Shown piece by piece: positions 7,978 through 16,066 of a stretch of DNA of 42,561 nt. The DNA is from Anderseniella sp. (GTDB lineage Bacteria > Pseudomonadota > Alphaproteobacteria > Rhizobiales > Aestuariivirgaceae). The stretch is taken from contig JANQOK010000020.1 in NCBI GenBank assembly GCA_028289645.1, positions 1 through 42,561 on the forward strand, given 5' to 3'. Positions within the stretch are counted from its first letter, which is position 1; each line of letters starts with the position of its first letter. Made by a program: the position numbers and the translations under genes. Under the pieces are notes generated by a model. It was not told the origin of the DNA. It saw only the letters and a list, made by a program, of their open reading frames with translations, and searched no databases.

Positions 7978-8628
7978 ATGACACCGGCCAGCATCAAATT
8001 AAACCAGTTCCTGATTGCCGTGGCAGCGATGGCTGTCATCATCGCTGGGTCGAACTACCTGGTGCAGTTTCCCGTGCATGCGAGCATCGGCGCTTTGAAC
8101 CTCGCCGACCTGCTCACCTTCGCCGCATTCACGTTTCCGGTTGCGTTCCTTGTCACAGACCTGACCAACCGGTTGTTCGGTGCCGCTGCGGCGCGCAAAG
8201 TCGTGTTTGCCGGTTTCGCCATCGCCGTGCTGGTGTCAATCGTCGTTGCCAGCCCGCGAATTGCCATTGCGTCGGGTTCGGCATTTCTGATTTCTCAGCT
8301 CATGGATGTGTCCATATTCGACAAGCTGCGTGCAGGTCAGTGGTGGCGTGCGCCGCTGGTGTCCTCCATGGTCGGTGCGGTGATTGATACCTTCATCTTC
8401 TTCTCGTTCGCGTTTGCCGCCAGCCTGTCGTTCCTGGGTGCAGGCCTCGACTTTGCGGTTCAGCCGGCACCATTGCTCGGTGTTATGGCCGTCGAAGCGC
8501 CACGTTGGGTATCTTGGGCGCTGGGTGATCTGGTGGTCAAAGTGACGATGGCGCTGGCTTTGCTGGCGCCTTACGGCCTGCTGTGGCGCAGGCTGGATCA
8601 GGCAATCGGCAGAACCTCGGTTGCCTGA
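7978..8628 (+). CDS. Queuosine precursor transporter-type membrane protein (VUT/YhhQ family)
   Basis: The protein has 216 residues with about six hydrophobic helices. Family hallmarks are the early NLADLLTFAAFTFPVAFLVTDLTNR segment (written here in part) and the later SSMVGAVIDTFIFF segment, both typical of YhhQ/QPTR proteins. Those import the queuosine precursors preQ0 or preQ1, which feed tRNA wobble modification. Proteobacterial members were first described as vitamin-uptake-like VUT proteins. It lies 74 bases after ndk on the same strand with a hairpin between them. The Shine-Dalgarno is weak. The substrate assignment rests on family only. Confidence 0.82.
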   Translation: MTPASIKLNQFLIAVAAMAVIIAGSNYLVQFPVHASIGALNLADLLTFAAFTFPVAFLVTDLTNRLFGAAAARKVVFAGFAIAVLVSIVVASPRIAIASGSAFLISQLMDVSIFDKLRAGQWWRAPLVSSMVGAVIDTFIFFSFAFAASLSFLGAGLDFAVQPAPLLGVMAVEAPRWVSWALGDLVVKVTMALALLAPYGLLWRRLDQAIGRTSVA

Positions 8629-8791
8629 GTATCTGCCGGCCGGCGCAGATTGTTCGACCGGCTGTTAATCTTTCATTAACCATAAGGGCGCAGGCTTTGA
8701 CATCAGACTGACAGGGACCGGCTTAGCAATTTCTATTGCATCTCGCGTGTGGCGGAGCAACTGCTGCATCGGCTGCAGGAAGGAGACGGTG

Positions 8792-9106
8792 ATGTCTTTT
8801 AGAGTCTACGTTCTGATTACTGTTACGCTCGCCATATTCGCCTGGGCCACAGCGCCCTCGCGCGCCCACGCTGGCGTCCGGTATTGCGCCGAGCATGACA
8901 TGATTACCGACAAGCTGACGGCAAAGTACAATGAACAGCGCTCCGGCATGGGGCTTGTGGGGTCTTCCGGCATGGTTGAATTGTTCACATCCGAAACCGG
9001 AACCTGGACCATTGTCGTTACCCAGGTGGACGGCACGTCCTGCATTGTCGCTGCCGGAAACTCGTGGTCACAGTATAGCCGCAAGCCGAAGCTGTCCGGG
9101 CTTTAG
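8792..9106 (+). CDS. Small exported protein of unknown function
   Basis: The protein has 104 residues. The start at 8792 follows AAGGAG (8780-8785) at a 6-base spacing. It has an N-terminal signal peptide ending near SRAHAG, giving a mature domain of ~75 residues. The mature part has two cysteines (in RYCAEHD and TSCIVAAG) that could form a disulfide, and a hydrophobic/aromatic core (ELFTSETGTWTIVV). Similar small periplasmic proteins are common in Rhizobiales, but I recognise no named family. The upstream 160 bases hold a TTGACA at 8696-8701 without a clear -10 element. Confidence 0.7.
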   Translation: MSFRVYVLITVTLAIFAWATAPSRAHAGVRYCAEHDMITDKLTAKYNEQRSGMGLVGSSGMVELFTSETGTWTIVVTQVDGTSCIVAAGNSWSQYSRKPKLSGL

Positions 9107-9154
9107 CGCTCACGATAGGCATTTTTCGGCATAGAAAGTGTTTTAAAACAAAAG

Positions 9155-9198
9155 CTAAAGCGGTTTTTCTAAACTCACATATGAGAAAACCGCTTTAG
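9155..9198 (-). terminator. Inverted repeat acting as intrinsic terminator on the minus strand
   Basis: CTAAAGCGGTTTTTCT (9155-9170) and AGAAAACCGCTTTAG (9184-9198) are complementary over 15 bp with one extra base. On the minus strand the stem is followed by CTTTTGTTTT, giving a terminator-like T-tract; on the plus strand it is not. It begins in the stop codon of the small peptide gene at 9195-9275. Confidence 0.6.
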
Positions 9199-9275
9199 AG
9201 CATTGGCAGGCTGGCTATAAATGAGAGCCCGGCAAGCATGCTGAGCAGCAAAAGCACTTTAAGGTCATAGGTCAT
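9195..9275 (-). CDS. Candidate 26-residue single-pass membrane peptide
   Basis: A short frame starts MTYDLKV, continues with a run of hydrophobic residues (LLLLSMLAGLSFIA) and ends SLPML before TAA. AAGGAG (9285-9290, minus strand) sits 9 bases before the ATG at 9275. A second in-frame ATG at 9284 abuts the Shine-Dalgarno and is therefore less likely to be used. The stop overlaps a terminator-like inverted repeat. The combination of Shine-Dalgarno, start, one transmembrane helix and terminator within 110 bases is what a real small gene looks like. It lies downstream of the FAD-GcvT gene on the same strand. No family or function is recognised. Confidence 0.5.
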   Translation of the reverse strand: MTYDLKVLLLLSMLAGLSFIASLPML

Positions 9276-9335
9276 GGCGGTCATCTCCTTTGTCGGAGTT
9301 GTTATTGTTGACGCCACTGTTGCATGCGTTCACGG

Positions 9336-9368
9336 AACCGTGAGTGAATACTCCATTCACCCACGGTT
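9336..9368 (-). other. Long hairpin downstream of the FAD-GcvT gene
   Basis: Arms 9336-9349 and 9355-9368 pair over 14 bp with a 5-base loop. On the minus strand the only non-Watson-Crick position is a G-U. No T-tract follows. It lies between the stop of the FAD-GcvT gene and the small peptide gene, so it may be an mRNA 3'-end or processing structure. Confidence 0.5.
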
Positions 9369-9388
9369 TATGTTCGTTTGAGGCAGGT

Positions 9389-11809
9389 TTACGCCCTTAA
9401 GCGCAGGTTCTCAGGATCCCAGGCCGGCTGTTCGATGATCCTGGCCGGTTGCATCTCATCGAACATCATGATCTCGAAATCTTTGTCCATGTCTGCCTTT
9501 TTCGGGTCAACATAGGCAAACGTCAGTGACTTCTGCACCGCGTGTCCGTAGGCGCCGCCGGTTGTAAGACCGACAATCTCGCCGCCCTGATAAATCGGTT
9601 CATTGCCGGCGCAGTCTGCATCGGTCGTCTCCACTTCCATGTAGACCAGCTGAATGCGCGGACCACGCTGTTTCGAGGCTTGTGTTGCCGCCTTGCCGAT
9701 GAACTCCTTGTCGAAGCGGCAGAAGCGTTCCATGTCGCCTTCGATCATGGTGATTTCCTGTGTCAGCTCAGTGCCCCAGCCGCGATAGGCTTTTTCCATG
9801 CGAAGCGAGTTCATCGCATACGCGCCAAACAGCCTCATTCCTTTCGGCTCGCCGGTTTCCATCAACGCATCGAAGATGGCGGGCAGGCCTTGCATCGGGG
9901 CATGAATCTCCCAGCCCAGTTCACCGACATAGTTGACCCGCATAAGACGCACATCCTTGACCCCGGCAACTTCGGTGATGGTGCCGCGCAGCCAGCGCAG
10001 TCCTTCATTGGACAGATCCTGAGGCGTATGGGGCTGCAGGATGTCGCGCGACAGCGGCCCGGCCAGTGCCAGCACCCCGAAATCATCGGTTACATCGGTG
10101 ATGGTGACGACTTCATCCTTGTTGCGGCGCCAGCGCAATGCGTCCATGTCATGCAACTGCGCGACCGCGGCGGACAGAACATAGAAATGTTCCTCGCCTA
10201 AGCGGGTAACGGTGATCTCACTTTCGATACGCCCGCCTTCCTTGACCAGGTGGCCGAGCATGATGCCGCCGACCTTCTTGGGAATGCGGTTGGCACAGAT
10301 ACGCTCCAGGAAGCTTTCGGCATCCTTGCCCTTCACATCGAACTTGGCAAACGTCGTCAGGTCCATCAGGCCGGCGGTTTCGCGTACCGCCTTGCATTCT
10401 TCGGCCACCACATCGAACCAATTGGAACGGCGGAACGAATAGTCCTCGCCCTTGCCGTCGGTCGAGAACCAGCGTGCCCGTTCCCAGCCGAACACGGACT
10501 GAAACTGGGCGCCGCGGGCCTTGAGGCGATCGTACAGCGAAGATGTGCGCAGCGGCCGCTTGTCCATATGCTGTTCGCCGTGCCGGTAGCAGTAGTACAT
10601 GTGCTGGTAATCAACGATGGACAATGCGGTCACATAGTCCTTGTCGGCCCAGTCGCCGAACCGGCGTGGATCGAATTCAGCCATGTTGATGTCGGTGGCA
10701 CCGTGCACCATCCACTGGGCAAGATACTTGCCGGCGCCCGCGCCCTGGCAAACGCCGATGGAAGCACCGGTGGCCATCCAGTAATTGGCCGGCCCAGGCG
10801 CCGGACCGAGCAGGAAGTTGGCATCCGGCGTATGGGTGATGGCGCCGGAGATTACCGACTTGATACCGGCATTGGCAAAGATCGGCATCCGTTCGGTGGC
10901 TTTTTCCAGCCACGGCATCAACCGGTCCAGCTCCGGCGTGATCAGTTCATTCTCAAAGTCCCATGTCGGTGGCTTGCCGTCCCAGCACACATGGGCGCCT
11001 TCGGTTTCATAGGGCCCGACCAGAACACCGTTGGTCTCTTCGCGCAGGTAGGAGTGCGAGTACGGGTCGCGAACCACCGGCAGTTCGTCTTTCAGGTCAA
11101 TGAGTTCCTGCACCGGCTCGGTGATCAGGTAGTGGTGCAGCATGTTGCAGATCGGCACATTGTGCCCAGTCCATGCACCGACCACATCGGCATAGGAGCC
11201 AGCGGCATTGACCACGTGTTCACACACGATGCTGCCCTTGTCGGTGACGACTTTCCATTCTCCCGTCGGCAACAGTTCAATATTCTCAACCATGGTGCGG
11301 CGATAGATCTCGGCGCCGCCCTGGCGCGCGCCTGCCGCCATGGAGTTGGTGACATCGGCGGGCGCAACGTGACCGTCGGTGACAGTGACGTACGCCATCT
11401 TGACCCCGAAGGTCTCAAGATAGGGATGATATTTCTTGATTTCGTTGGGGCCGATCAGGGCGGCCTCGTAGCCGATCAGCTTGGAAACGCCATAGACCTG
11501 TTTGAACCATTCGACTTCAGCATCGGTGATGGCCAGACGCAAGCCGCCGCAGCCATGCCAGGACACGGCTTCGCCGGTCTCTTCTTCGAGCTTTGGATAG
11601 ACCAGTGTGCCTTCGTGATGGATCTTGGCCAGGTTGAGCGATCCGGTGAAATGCGGACACTGGCCGGCCGCATGCCAGGTCGAGCCTGACGTCAGTTCAC
11701 CCTTTTCAACCAGTACCACATCGCTCCAGCCTTCTTTGACCAGAGAATACAACAGGCCAACGCCCATTACACCGCCGCCAACAATGACAACCCGCGCAGT
11801 CGATTTCAT
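9389..11809 (-). CDS. FAD-dependent dimethylglycine/sarcosine dehydrogenase-like protein with GcvT domain
   Basis: The protein has 806 residues, the length of the DMGDH/SARDH family. These oxidise N-methyl groups of dimethylglycine or sarcosine and pass the one-carbon unit to tetrahydrofolate. The N-terminal Rossmann motif VVIVGGGVMGVG (about 7-18) is followed by SGSTWHAAG, whose His46 is at the covalent FAD-linkage position of the family. The DAO domain runs to ~370, an FAO_M-type linker to ~430, then aminomethyltransferase-like folate-binding domains to the C-terminus (GPLSRDILQPHTPQD, GWEIHAP, LTTGGAYG). The exact methylamine substrate cannot be read from the sequence. It stands alone, with an inverted repeat around its ribosome binding site. 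Confidence 0.88.
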   Translation of the reverse strand: MKSTARVVIVGGGVMGVGLLYSLVKEGWSDVVLVEKGELTSGSTWHAAGQCPHFTGSLNLAKIHHEGTLVYPKLEEETGEAVSWHGCGGLRLAITDAEVEWFKQVYGVSKLIGYEAALIGPNEIKKYHPYLETFGVKMAYVTVTDGHVAPADVTNSMAAGARQGGAEIYRRTMVENIELLPTGEWKVVTDKGSIVCEHVVNAAGSYADVVGAWTGHNVPICNMLHHYLITEPVQELIDLKDELPVVRDPYSHSYLREETNGVLVGPYETEGAHVCWDGKPPTWDFENELITPELDRLMPWLEKATERMPIFANAGIKSVISGAITHTPDANFLLGPAPGPANYWMATGASIGVCQGAGAGKYLAQWMVHGATDINMAEFDPRRFGDWADKDYVTALSIVDYQHMYYCYRHGEQHMDKRPLRTSSLYDRLKARGAQFQSVFGWERARWFSTDGKGEDYSFRRSNWFDVVAEECKAVRETAGLMDLTTFAKFDVKGKDAESFLERICANRIPKKVGGIMLGHLVKEGGRIESEITVTRLGEEHFYVLSAAVAQLHDMDALRWRRNKDEVVTITDVTDDFGVLALAGPLSRDILQPHTPQDLSNEGLRWLRGTITEVAGVKDVRLMRVNYVGELGWEIHAPMQGLPAIFDALMETGEPKGMRLFGAYAMNSLRMEKAYRGWGTELTQEITMIEGDMERFCRFDKEFIGKAATQASKQRGPRIQLVYMEVETTDADCAGNEPIYQGGEIVGLTTGGAYGHAVQKSLTFAYVDPKKADMDKDFEIMMFDEMQPARIIEQPAWDPENLRLRA

Positions 11810-11810
11810 G

Positions 11811-11848
11811 TCTAATGCCCTTCAAGGAAAATAACTCGCTGCATTAGA
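11811..11848 (-). promoter_or_regulatory. Perfect inverted repeat flanking the ribosome binding site of the FAD-GcvT gene
   Basis: TCTAATGC (11811-11818) and GCATTAGA (11841-11848) are exact inverted copies 22 bases apart. On the minus strand the Shine-Dalgarno-like GAAGGG lies between the arms, just before the ATG at 11809. It may be an operator for a dimeric regulator or an mRNA hairpin that controls translation. Confidence 0.45.
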
Positions 11849-11921
11849 CACTTTATAGCCCGGCGTGGGCAAGAAGCGACCTGTGGTGGCTCTGACAAAT
11901 ATTCATCTCTGGTCGGAGCGG

Positions 11922-11938
11922 GGTGAAGGCGCTTCACC
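11922..11938. other. Hairpin after the DUF4399 gene
   Basis: GGTGAAG (11922-11928)/CTTCACC (11932-11938) is a 7-bp perfect palindrome around three bases, with a further CCTTCAC nearby that can pair alternatively. It may stabilise or terminate the DUF4399 transcript; no T-run is seen. Confidence 0.4.
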
Positions 11939-11970
11939 GTCAGATGAAGCACCTTCACGTACCAGTCAGC

Positions 11971-12399
11971 CTATTTTACGGTAACGGTGATCTTCTCGGA
12001 CATGACCGGGGGATTGTGCGGAATGTGGCTCCAGTCGCCCAGGACAAGCTGCAGGGTGTGAGTGCCCGCCGGCAGTTCCAGGGTCTTTTCCGTCTGGCCG
12101 CCACCGAAGTGAATGTGCTGGTCATCGGCGGGAATGGGTTCGTTCAACTCTTCACCCTCAATACTTTCGTTGATGATCAGATGATGATGGCCGGTGTGCT
12201 CCTTCTCGGTACCCGCAGGCGCGACGCCCATCCCCTTGAGACCGAACCGGATCGTAACCGGGTTGGTCAGGGTATCGCCGTCCTTGACATTGATGAAGTA
12301 GACGCTGGCACCTTCAGGGGCGGGCGTCTCGCCGGCGAATGCGGTGCCGGTGAACGCCACGGTTGCAGCAAGGCTTGCGATTGCGATGAGTTTTTTCAT
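11971..12399 (-). CDS. DUF4399 exported protein
   Basis: The protein has 142 residues. A clear Sec signal peptide (MKKLIAIASLAATVAFTGTA, cleavage after AFA) precedes a compact beta-rich domain. That domain has the DUF4399 features GASVYFINVKDGD, RFGLKGMGVAPAG, HTGHHHLIIN and DDQHIHFGGGQT. Several His clusters suggest metal binding; the family has no established function. The Shine-Dalgarno GGAGAG is 6 bases before ATG 12399. It is divergent from the ECF sigma factor, so the two may share regulation. Confidence 0.88.
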   Translation of the reverse strand: MKKLIAIASLAATVAFTGTAFAGETPAPEGASVYFINVKDGDTLTNPVTIRFGLKGMGVAPAGTEKEHTGHHHLIINESIEGEELNEPIPADDQHIHFGGGQTEKTLELPAGTHTLQLVLGDWSHIPHNPPVMSEKITVTVK

Positions 12400-12430
12400 A
12401 GTTTCTCTCCGTTTGTTATGTCAGTACGCT

Positions 12431-12460
12431 CTTGCGGTACTGTCGGATAAACACCGCAAG
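12431..12460. promoter_or_regulatory. Inverted repeat in the DUF4399 / ECF sigma intergenic region
   Basis: CTTGCGGT (12431-12438) and ACCGCAAG (12453-12460) are perfect inverted copies separated by 14 bases. This is a possible operator or 5'-leader hairpin for the divergent genes. Confidence 0.4.
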
Positions 12461-12491
12461 GTCATGTTTTATTCGACTGACTGATGAAAAT

Positions 12492-13004
12492 TTGGAAATT
12501 CAGAGTTTGCGCGACCAACTGGAACAGCACCTGACGTCTCTGTGGAGGTTCGCCCTGGTGCTGACCCGCGAACCCGAACAGGCCAGGGATCTCGTCCAGG
12601 CCACATGTGTCCGTGCCCTGGAAAAGACCGCACTGTACCAGTCCGACAGCCGGCTTGATCGCTGGCTCATGACCATGATGATCAATGTCTGGCGCAATGA
12701 GCTCAGGGCGGCTCGTGTTCGCGCTGGAAGCGGCACCGTCGATGCGGAGAACGTCTTGAGTTTCGACGGCGCGGGTCATATGGAAACGAATATTTTCGCG
12801 TCTCAGGTGTTAACGGCGGTAGCAGCGCTTCCCGAAGCGCAGCGCGAGACCGTTCTGCTGGTCTACCTTGAAGGGTGGACTTATGCCGAGGCTGCACAGG
12901 CTCTGGACGTTCCCATCGGAACAGTGATGAGCAGGTTGGCAGCGGCACGGACCAAGTTGGCTGCCATGAATCCGCACGACAAAGCGGTCAGGAAATCGAA
13001 ATGA
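12492..13004 (+). CDS. ECF RNA polymerase sigma factor (start uncertain)
   Basis: The protein has about 170 residues. The sigma-2 region includes LWRFALVLTREPEQARDLVQ and RLDRWLMTMMINVWRNELR. The sigma-4 helix-turn-helix is LPEAQRETVLLVYLEGWTYA with VPIGTVMSRLAAARTKL. It directs RNA polymerase to a small stress regulon. The frame is open back to a TTG at 12432, but that would leave only 32 bases between two divergent start codons. I prefer the TTG at 12492; neither has a good Shine-Dalgarno. The stop overlaps the ATG of the anti-sigma gene (ATGA), indicating translational coupling. Confidence 0.85.
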   Translation: MEIQSLRDQLEQHLTSLWRFALVLTREPEQARDLVQATCVRALEKTALYQSDSRLDRWLMTMMINVWRNELRAARVRAGSGTVDAENVLSFDGAGHMETNIFASQVLTAVAALPEAQRETVLLVYLEGWTYAEAAQALDVPIGTVMSRLAAARTKLAAMNPHDKAVRKSK

Positions 13005-13753
13005 AGATCACGCCGGAAACACTTACCGCCTACCTTGACGGTGAACTGGACGAACAACGCACCAACGAAGTGCGTGAACGGTGCCTTGCCGATGCGCAAC
13101 TTGCCGCAACGCTGGCGGCACTGCAGATTGATCGTGACCGGCTGGCGCAGGACTATCTGGCACTGGGCACCGCCGCACCGATTGGCGACCTGCGATCTGC
13201 CCTGCCAGAGAGCATGGAATCCGCCGCTGGTGTTGGGCCGGCCGGCGGAAAGCGGAAACTGTTGATGGCTGCCGCTTGTGCAGCATGCCTGGTGGTCGGG
13301 GGGTTGGTGGGATCCGGCAACTGGGCCGGCACCGACAAGTCCTGGCGCGAAGCGGTGGCGGAGTATCAGGTGTTGTACTCCGCCGAGACACTCAAATGGA
13401 ATGCGGTCGCTCCAGCCGTGGTCGACACCACATTGAAACGCTTGTCTGACCGTATCGGGGTAACGCTTACCCGACAGGCGCTCAGGCTTCCGGCAGCAGA
13501 ATTCAAGCGCGGCCAGATGCTGACTTTCGGCACCCGCCCGCTGGTGCAACTGGCCTATCTTCACAATGGCGCGATACCGGTTGCTTTCTGCATCACACGT
13601 GATGGCGCGCCCGATGCAGGTCTGGCATCTGAGGTGCGCGAAGGGTTGCCGATTGTCCATTGGGCCAAGGACGGAACCAGCTACATGGTGATCGGGGATG
13701 TCCCAAAAGCGCAATTGGCCGCTATGGCGGAAACCTTGCGCGGCAGACTGTAG
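13001..13753 (+). CDS. Membrane-bound anti-sigma factor
   Basis: The protein has 250 residues. The N-terminal ~70 residues (LTAYLDGELDEQRTNEVRER, then ADAQLAATLAALQ) match the anti-sigma domain layout of RsiW/ChrR-like factors, without the zinc-binding HxxxCxxC motif. One transmembrane helix lies at about residues 88-107 (LLMAAACAACLVVGGLVGS), followed by a ~140-residue periplasmic sensor domain. It should hold the upstream ECF sigma factor inactive at the membrane until a periplasmic signal arrives. The start overlaps the sigma stop codon by 4 bases. The ligand or stress is unknown. Confidence 0.85.
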   Translation: MKITPETLTAYLDGELDEQRTNEVRERCLADAQLAATLAALQIDRDRLAQDYLALGTAAPIGDLRSALPESMESAAGVGPAGGKRKLLMAAACAACLVVGGLVGSGNWAGTDKSWREAVAEYQVLYSAETLKWNAVAPAVVDTTLKRLSDRIGVTLTRQALRLPAAEFKRGQMLTFGTRPLVQLAYLHNGAIPVAFCITRDGAPDAGLASEVREGLPIVHWAKDGTSYMVIGDVPKAQLAAMAETLRGRL

Positions 13754-13784
13754 AGTGAAGCGTGGCTGACCCGGACTTCTGCGA

Positions 13785-15302
13785 TCACATCTGCTGCAGC
13801 ATGTAATACAGTACGCCGGCCAGCAAGGCGGTTGCAGGCACCGTTATGAGCCAGGCGGCGACAATCGTCATGAAGTGCGATCTGCGCACCAGCTTGCGGT
13901 AGACGATCTCGTCTTCACCGCGCTCATCAGCCTGTATGTTTGCAAACCCGGCTTTGCCGGCCTTTTTTGCCAGGTAGGTGCGTCGGCGTCTTGAGTGGGT
14001 CGTATAGTATTCACGCAGGAAGCCGACACCGAATACACCGCCCACAGCGATATGGGTGGAACTGACCGGCAGGCCGAGCCCGGATGCAATCAACACCGTG
14101 ATGGCTGCCGAAAGCGCCACGCAAAATGCCCGCATTGGGTTCATCTTGGTGATTTGCTCGCCGACCATCCTGATCAGTTTGGGGCCGTACAGAAACAATC
14201 CGAGACTGATGCCGAAAGCGCCGATCATCATCACCCACAGAGGGATGCCGACTTTCGCATCCACTGAACCGGACTGGATGGTGTGCAGGATGGCAGCCAG
14301 TGGGCCAACCGCGTTGGCGACATCATTGGCGCCATGCGCAAATGACAGCAGCATGGCGGAAAAGATCAGCGGAATATGAAACAGTTTTCGCAGCGACTGG
14401 TTGCGGTTCTCCATGCCCTGTGACTGGGCCCGGATAATCGGTCGCAGCACAAGTATGGACAGGCCGAAGACGGAAAGGCCGAGCAGGGCGATCACGCCCA
14501 AGTCAGGTTTCCAGACCTTCTTGAGGCCCTTCATCACCAGGTAACAGGTGAATGCGGCCAGCATCAGCGAGACCAGCATCGGCACCCACTTGCGGGCCGC
14601 GGCAATCTTGTCTTCCTGATAGATGATGTTGGACTTGATGAACCACAGGAACAGCGCGGCAATGCCGCCGCCAAGTACCGGCGAAATCACCCAACTCGCC
14701 GCGATGGCTCCCATCACGCCCCAGTTGACGACGCCGAAACCGGCCGCCGCGATGCCGGCGCCCATCACGCCGCCGACGACCGAATGAGTGGTGGACACCG
14801 GTGCACCCAGCCAGGTGGCGAGATTGACCCACATGGCGCACGACAACAGCGCAGCCATCATGGCCCATACGAAGGTGTTGGCGTCAGCCACCTGTTGCGG
14901 GTCTACAATGCCCTTGGAGATGGTCGACACCACGTCGCCGCCCGCAATGATCGCCCCCGCGCTTTCAAAAATGGCCGCTATGACCAGCGCTGCCATCAGG
15001 GACATGGCCTTGGAGCCCACCGCCGGACCGACATTGTTGGCGACATCGTTGGCGCCGATGTTCAAGGCCATGTAACCGCCGACTATGGCGGCGGCGACGA
15101 TCAGCGCACTGTTCGGATTTTCGCCGGAATAGGCGGCTGCCAACAACCCGGCGCAGGCAAGGAACACGATCGCCAGACCCGGTGCCAGCAGTTGCATGGA
15201 CAGCGCTCTGGTCGCCGTCTCCATGCTGGAAAGTTTTGACAGGTCCTTGTCGAGCGAAGTTTTGCGGAGTTGGGGTGCGCTTTGCTGGGCGTCTTCACTC
15301 AT
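13785..15302 (-). CDS. PiT-family inorganic phosphate transporter
   Basis: The protein has 505 residues and about ten transmembrane helices. Both PiT signature repeats are present: GANDVANNVGPAVGSKA at residues 83-99 and AHGANDVANAVGP in the second half. PiT proteins import metal-phosphate complexes using the proton (or sodium) gradient in the inner membrane. The N-terminus carries an extra ~35 polar residues. The protein is longer than the usual ~330-500 range of rhizobial Pit. It ends convergently with the anti-sigma gene, 31 bases away, and no pit accessory (PhoU-like) gene precedes it. Phosphate uptake fits with ppk1/ppx elsewhere in the window. Confidence 0.93.
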   Translation of the reverse strand: MSEDAQQSAPQLRKTSLDKDLSKLSSMETATRALSMQLLAPGLAIVFLACAGLLAAAYSGENPNSALIVAAAIVGGYMALNIGANDVANNVGPAVGSKAMSLMAALVIAAIFESAGAIIAGGDVVSTISKGIVDPQQVADANTFVWAMMAALLSCAMWVNLATWLGAPVSTTHSVVGGVMGAGIAAAGFGVVNWGVMGAIAASWVISPVLGGGIAALFLWFIKSNIIYQEDKIAAARKWVPMLVSLMLAAFTCYLVMKGLKKVWKPDLGVIALLGLSVFGLSILVLRPIIRAQSQGMENRNQSLRKLFHIPLIFSAMLLSFAHGANDVANAVGPLAAILHTIQSGSVDAKVGIPLWVMMIGAFGISLGLFLYGPKLIRMVGEQITKMNPMRAFCVALSAAITVLIASGLGLPVSSTHIAVGGVFGVGFLREYYTTHSRRRRTYLAKKAGKAGFANIQADERGEDEIVYRKLVRRSHFMTIVAAWLITVPATALLAGVLYYMLQQM

Positions 15303-15407
15303 CTCGGTGGTCGAATCGCTGGTTTATGACAGTTTTGTGACTATCAGTTGCAGCGTTGCGACACCATCATTGTGAGAAAGTTATGCCCCCAAAAACATGG
15401 CGCCGAA

Positions 15408-15887
15408 TCAGGCGGGCAGACCTTCGATTTTCAGTCTTTTCAGCACCTCCCTAAGGCCGCTATCGTCGGCCCGCTCAATAGCCCTGTCAATGCTCAGCCA
15501 CTTTATCTTGCGTTCGCCCAGCTCCGGGAACTGCTTGGCTTGCTCAGGCTCTATCAGCAGGTAGACATCGATGCGCACCGGTATTCCGACACCCGGTTCA
15601 AGCTGCTTTGACGCGGCATAGGATGCATAAAGGTCAGGCTGTACCGCTCCGGTCAGGCCGGCTTCTTCCCAGGCTTCCTGTGCCGCAATCTCAACATGGC
15701 TGAGGTCTGATTCCGGCCATCCTTTTGGGATGATCCACCTGCCGCCACCGCGCGAGGTGATCAGGCATACTTCCAGCTTGCCGTTTCGGGTGCGACAGGG
15801 CAGGGCGCTGATCTGCAATGCCGAGTTACGGGCGGAAAAAATCCGCGCCGCGCCGGCAAGCCAGTCTCTTATCGCCTTGTATTCCAT
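15408..15887 (-). CDS. Nudix hydrolase
   Basis: The protein has 159 residues. The Nudix box reads GWPESDLSHVEIAAQEAWEE followed by AGL, close to GX5EX7REUXEEXGU with A-W in place of R-E at the centre. The preceding RGGGRWIIPKG is typical of diadenosine/diphosphoinositol polyphosphate hydrolase-like Nudix enzymes, which cleave nucleoside diphosphate-X compounds. The substrate is unknown. It is divergent from the molybdopterin oxidoreductase gene. Confidence 0.88.
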   Translation of the reverse strand: MEYKAIRDWLAGAARIFSARNSALQISALPCRTRNGKLEVCLITSRGGGRWIIPKGWPESDLSHVEIAAQEAWEEAGLTGAVQPDLYASYAASKQLEPGVGIPVRIDVYLLIEPEQAKQFPELGERKIKWLSIDRAIERADDSGLREVLKRLKIEGLPA

Positions 15888-16066
15888 CGGTCACCGTCGC
15901 CTTGTGTGTCCAACTTCGAAGCTGCAGTCATACAATAACATGATGATTCGTACCTTAGGTCGGGAACTGCGCCAGGGCTGCGCAATACAGCCCGGCGGCC
16001 TTCACATTGCTGATATGATGTCAAAGACCATTGGCGTAACAGTGTCATGAAGCTACGGTGGTTCCG

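Noticed and set aside
10250-11689. Long open frame (479 codons) on the plus strand opposite the FAD-GcvT gene
   Set aside because: It is the complementary-strand shadow of a strongly supported gene, composed mostly of His/Gly/Arg/Gln-rich sequence with no domain and no ribosome binding site.
12464-12484. Six-codon leader peptide (MFYSTD) before the sigma factor
   Set aside because: There is no ribosome binding site, no regulatory codon run and no attenuator hairpin after it; chance frame.
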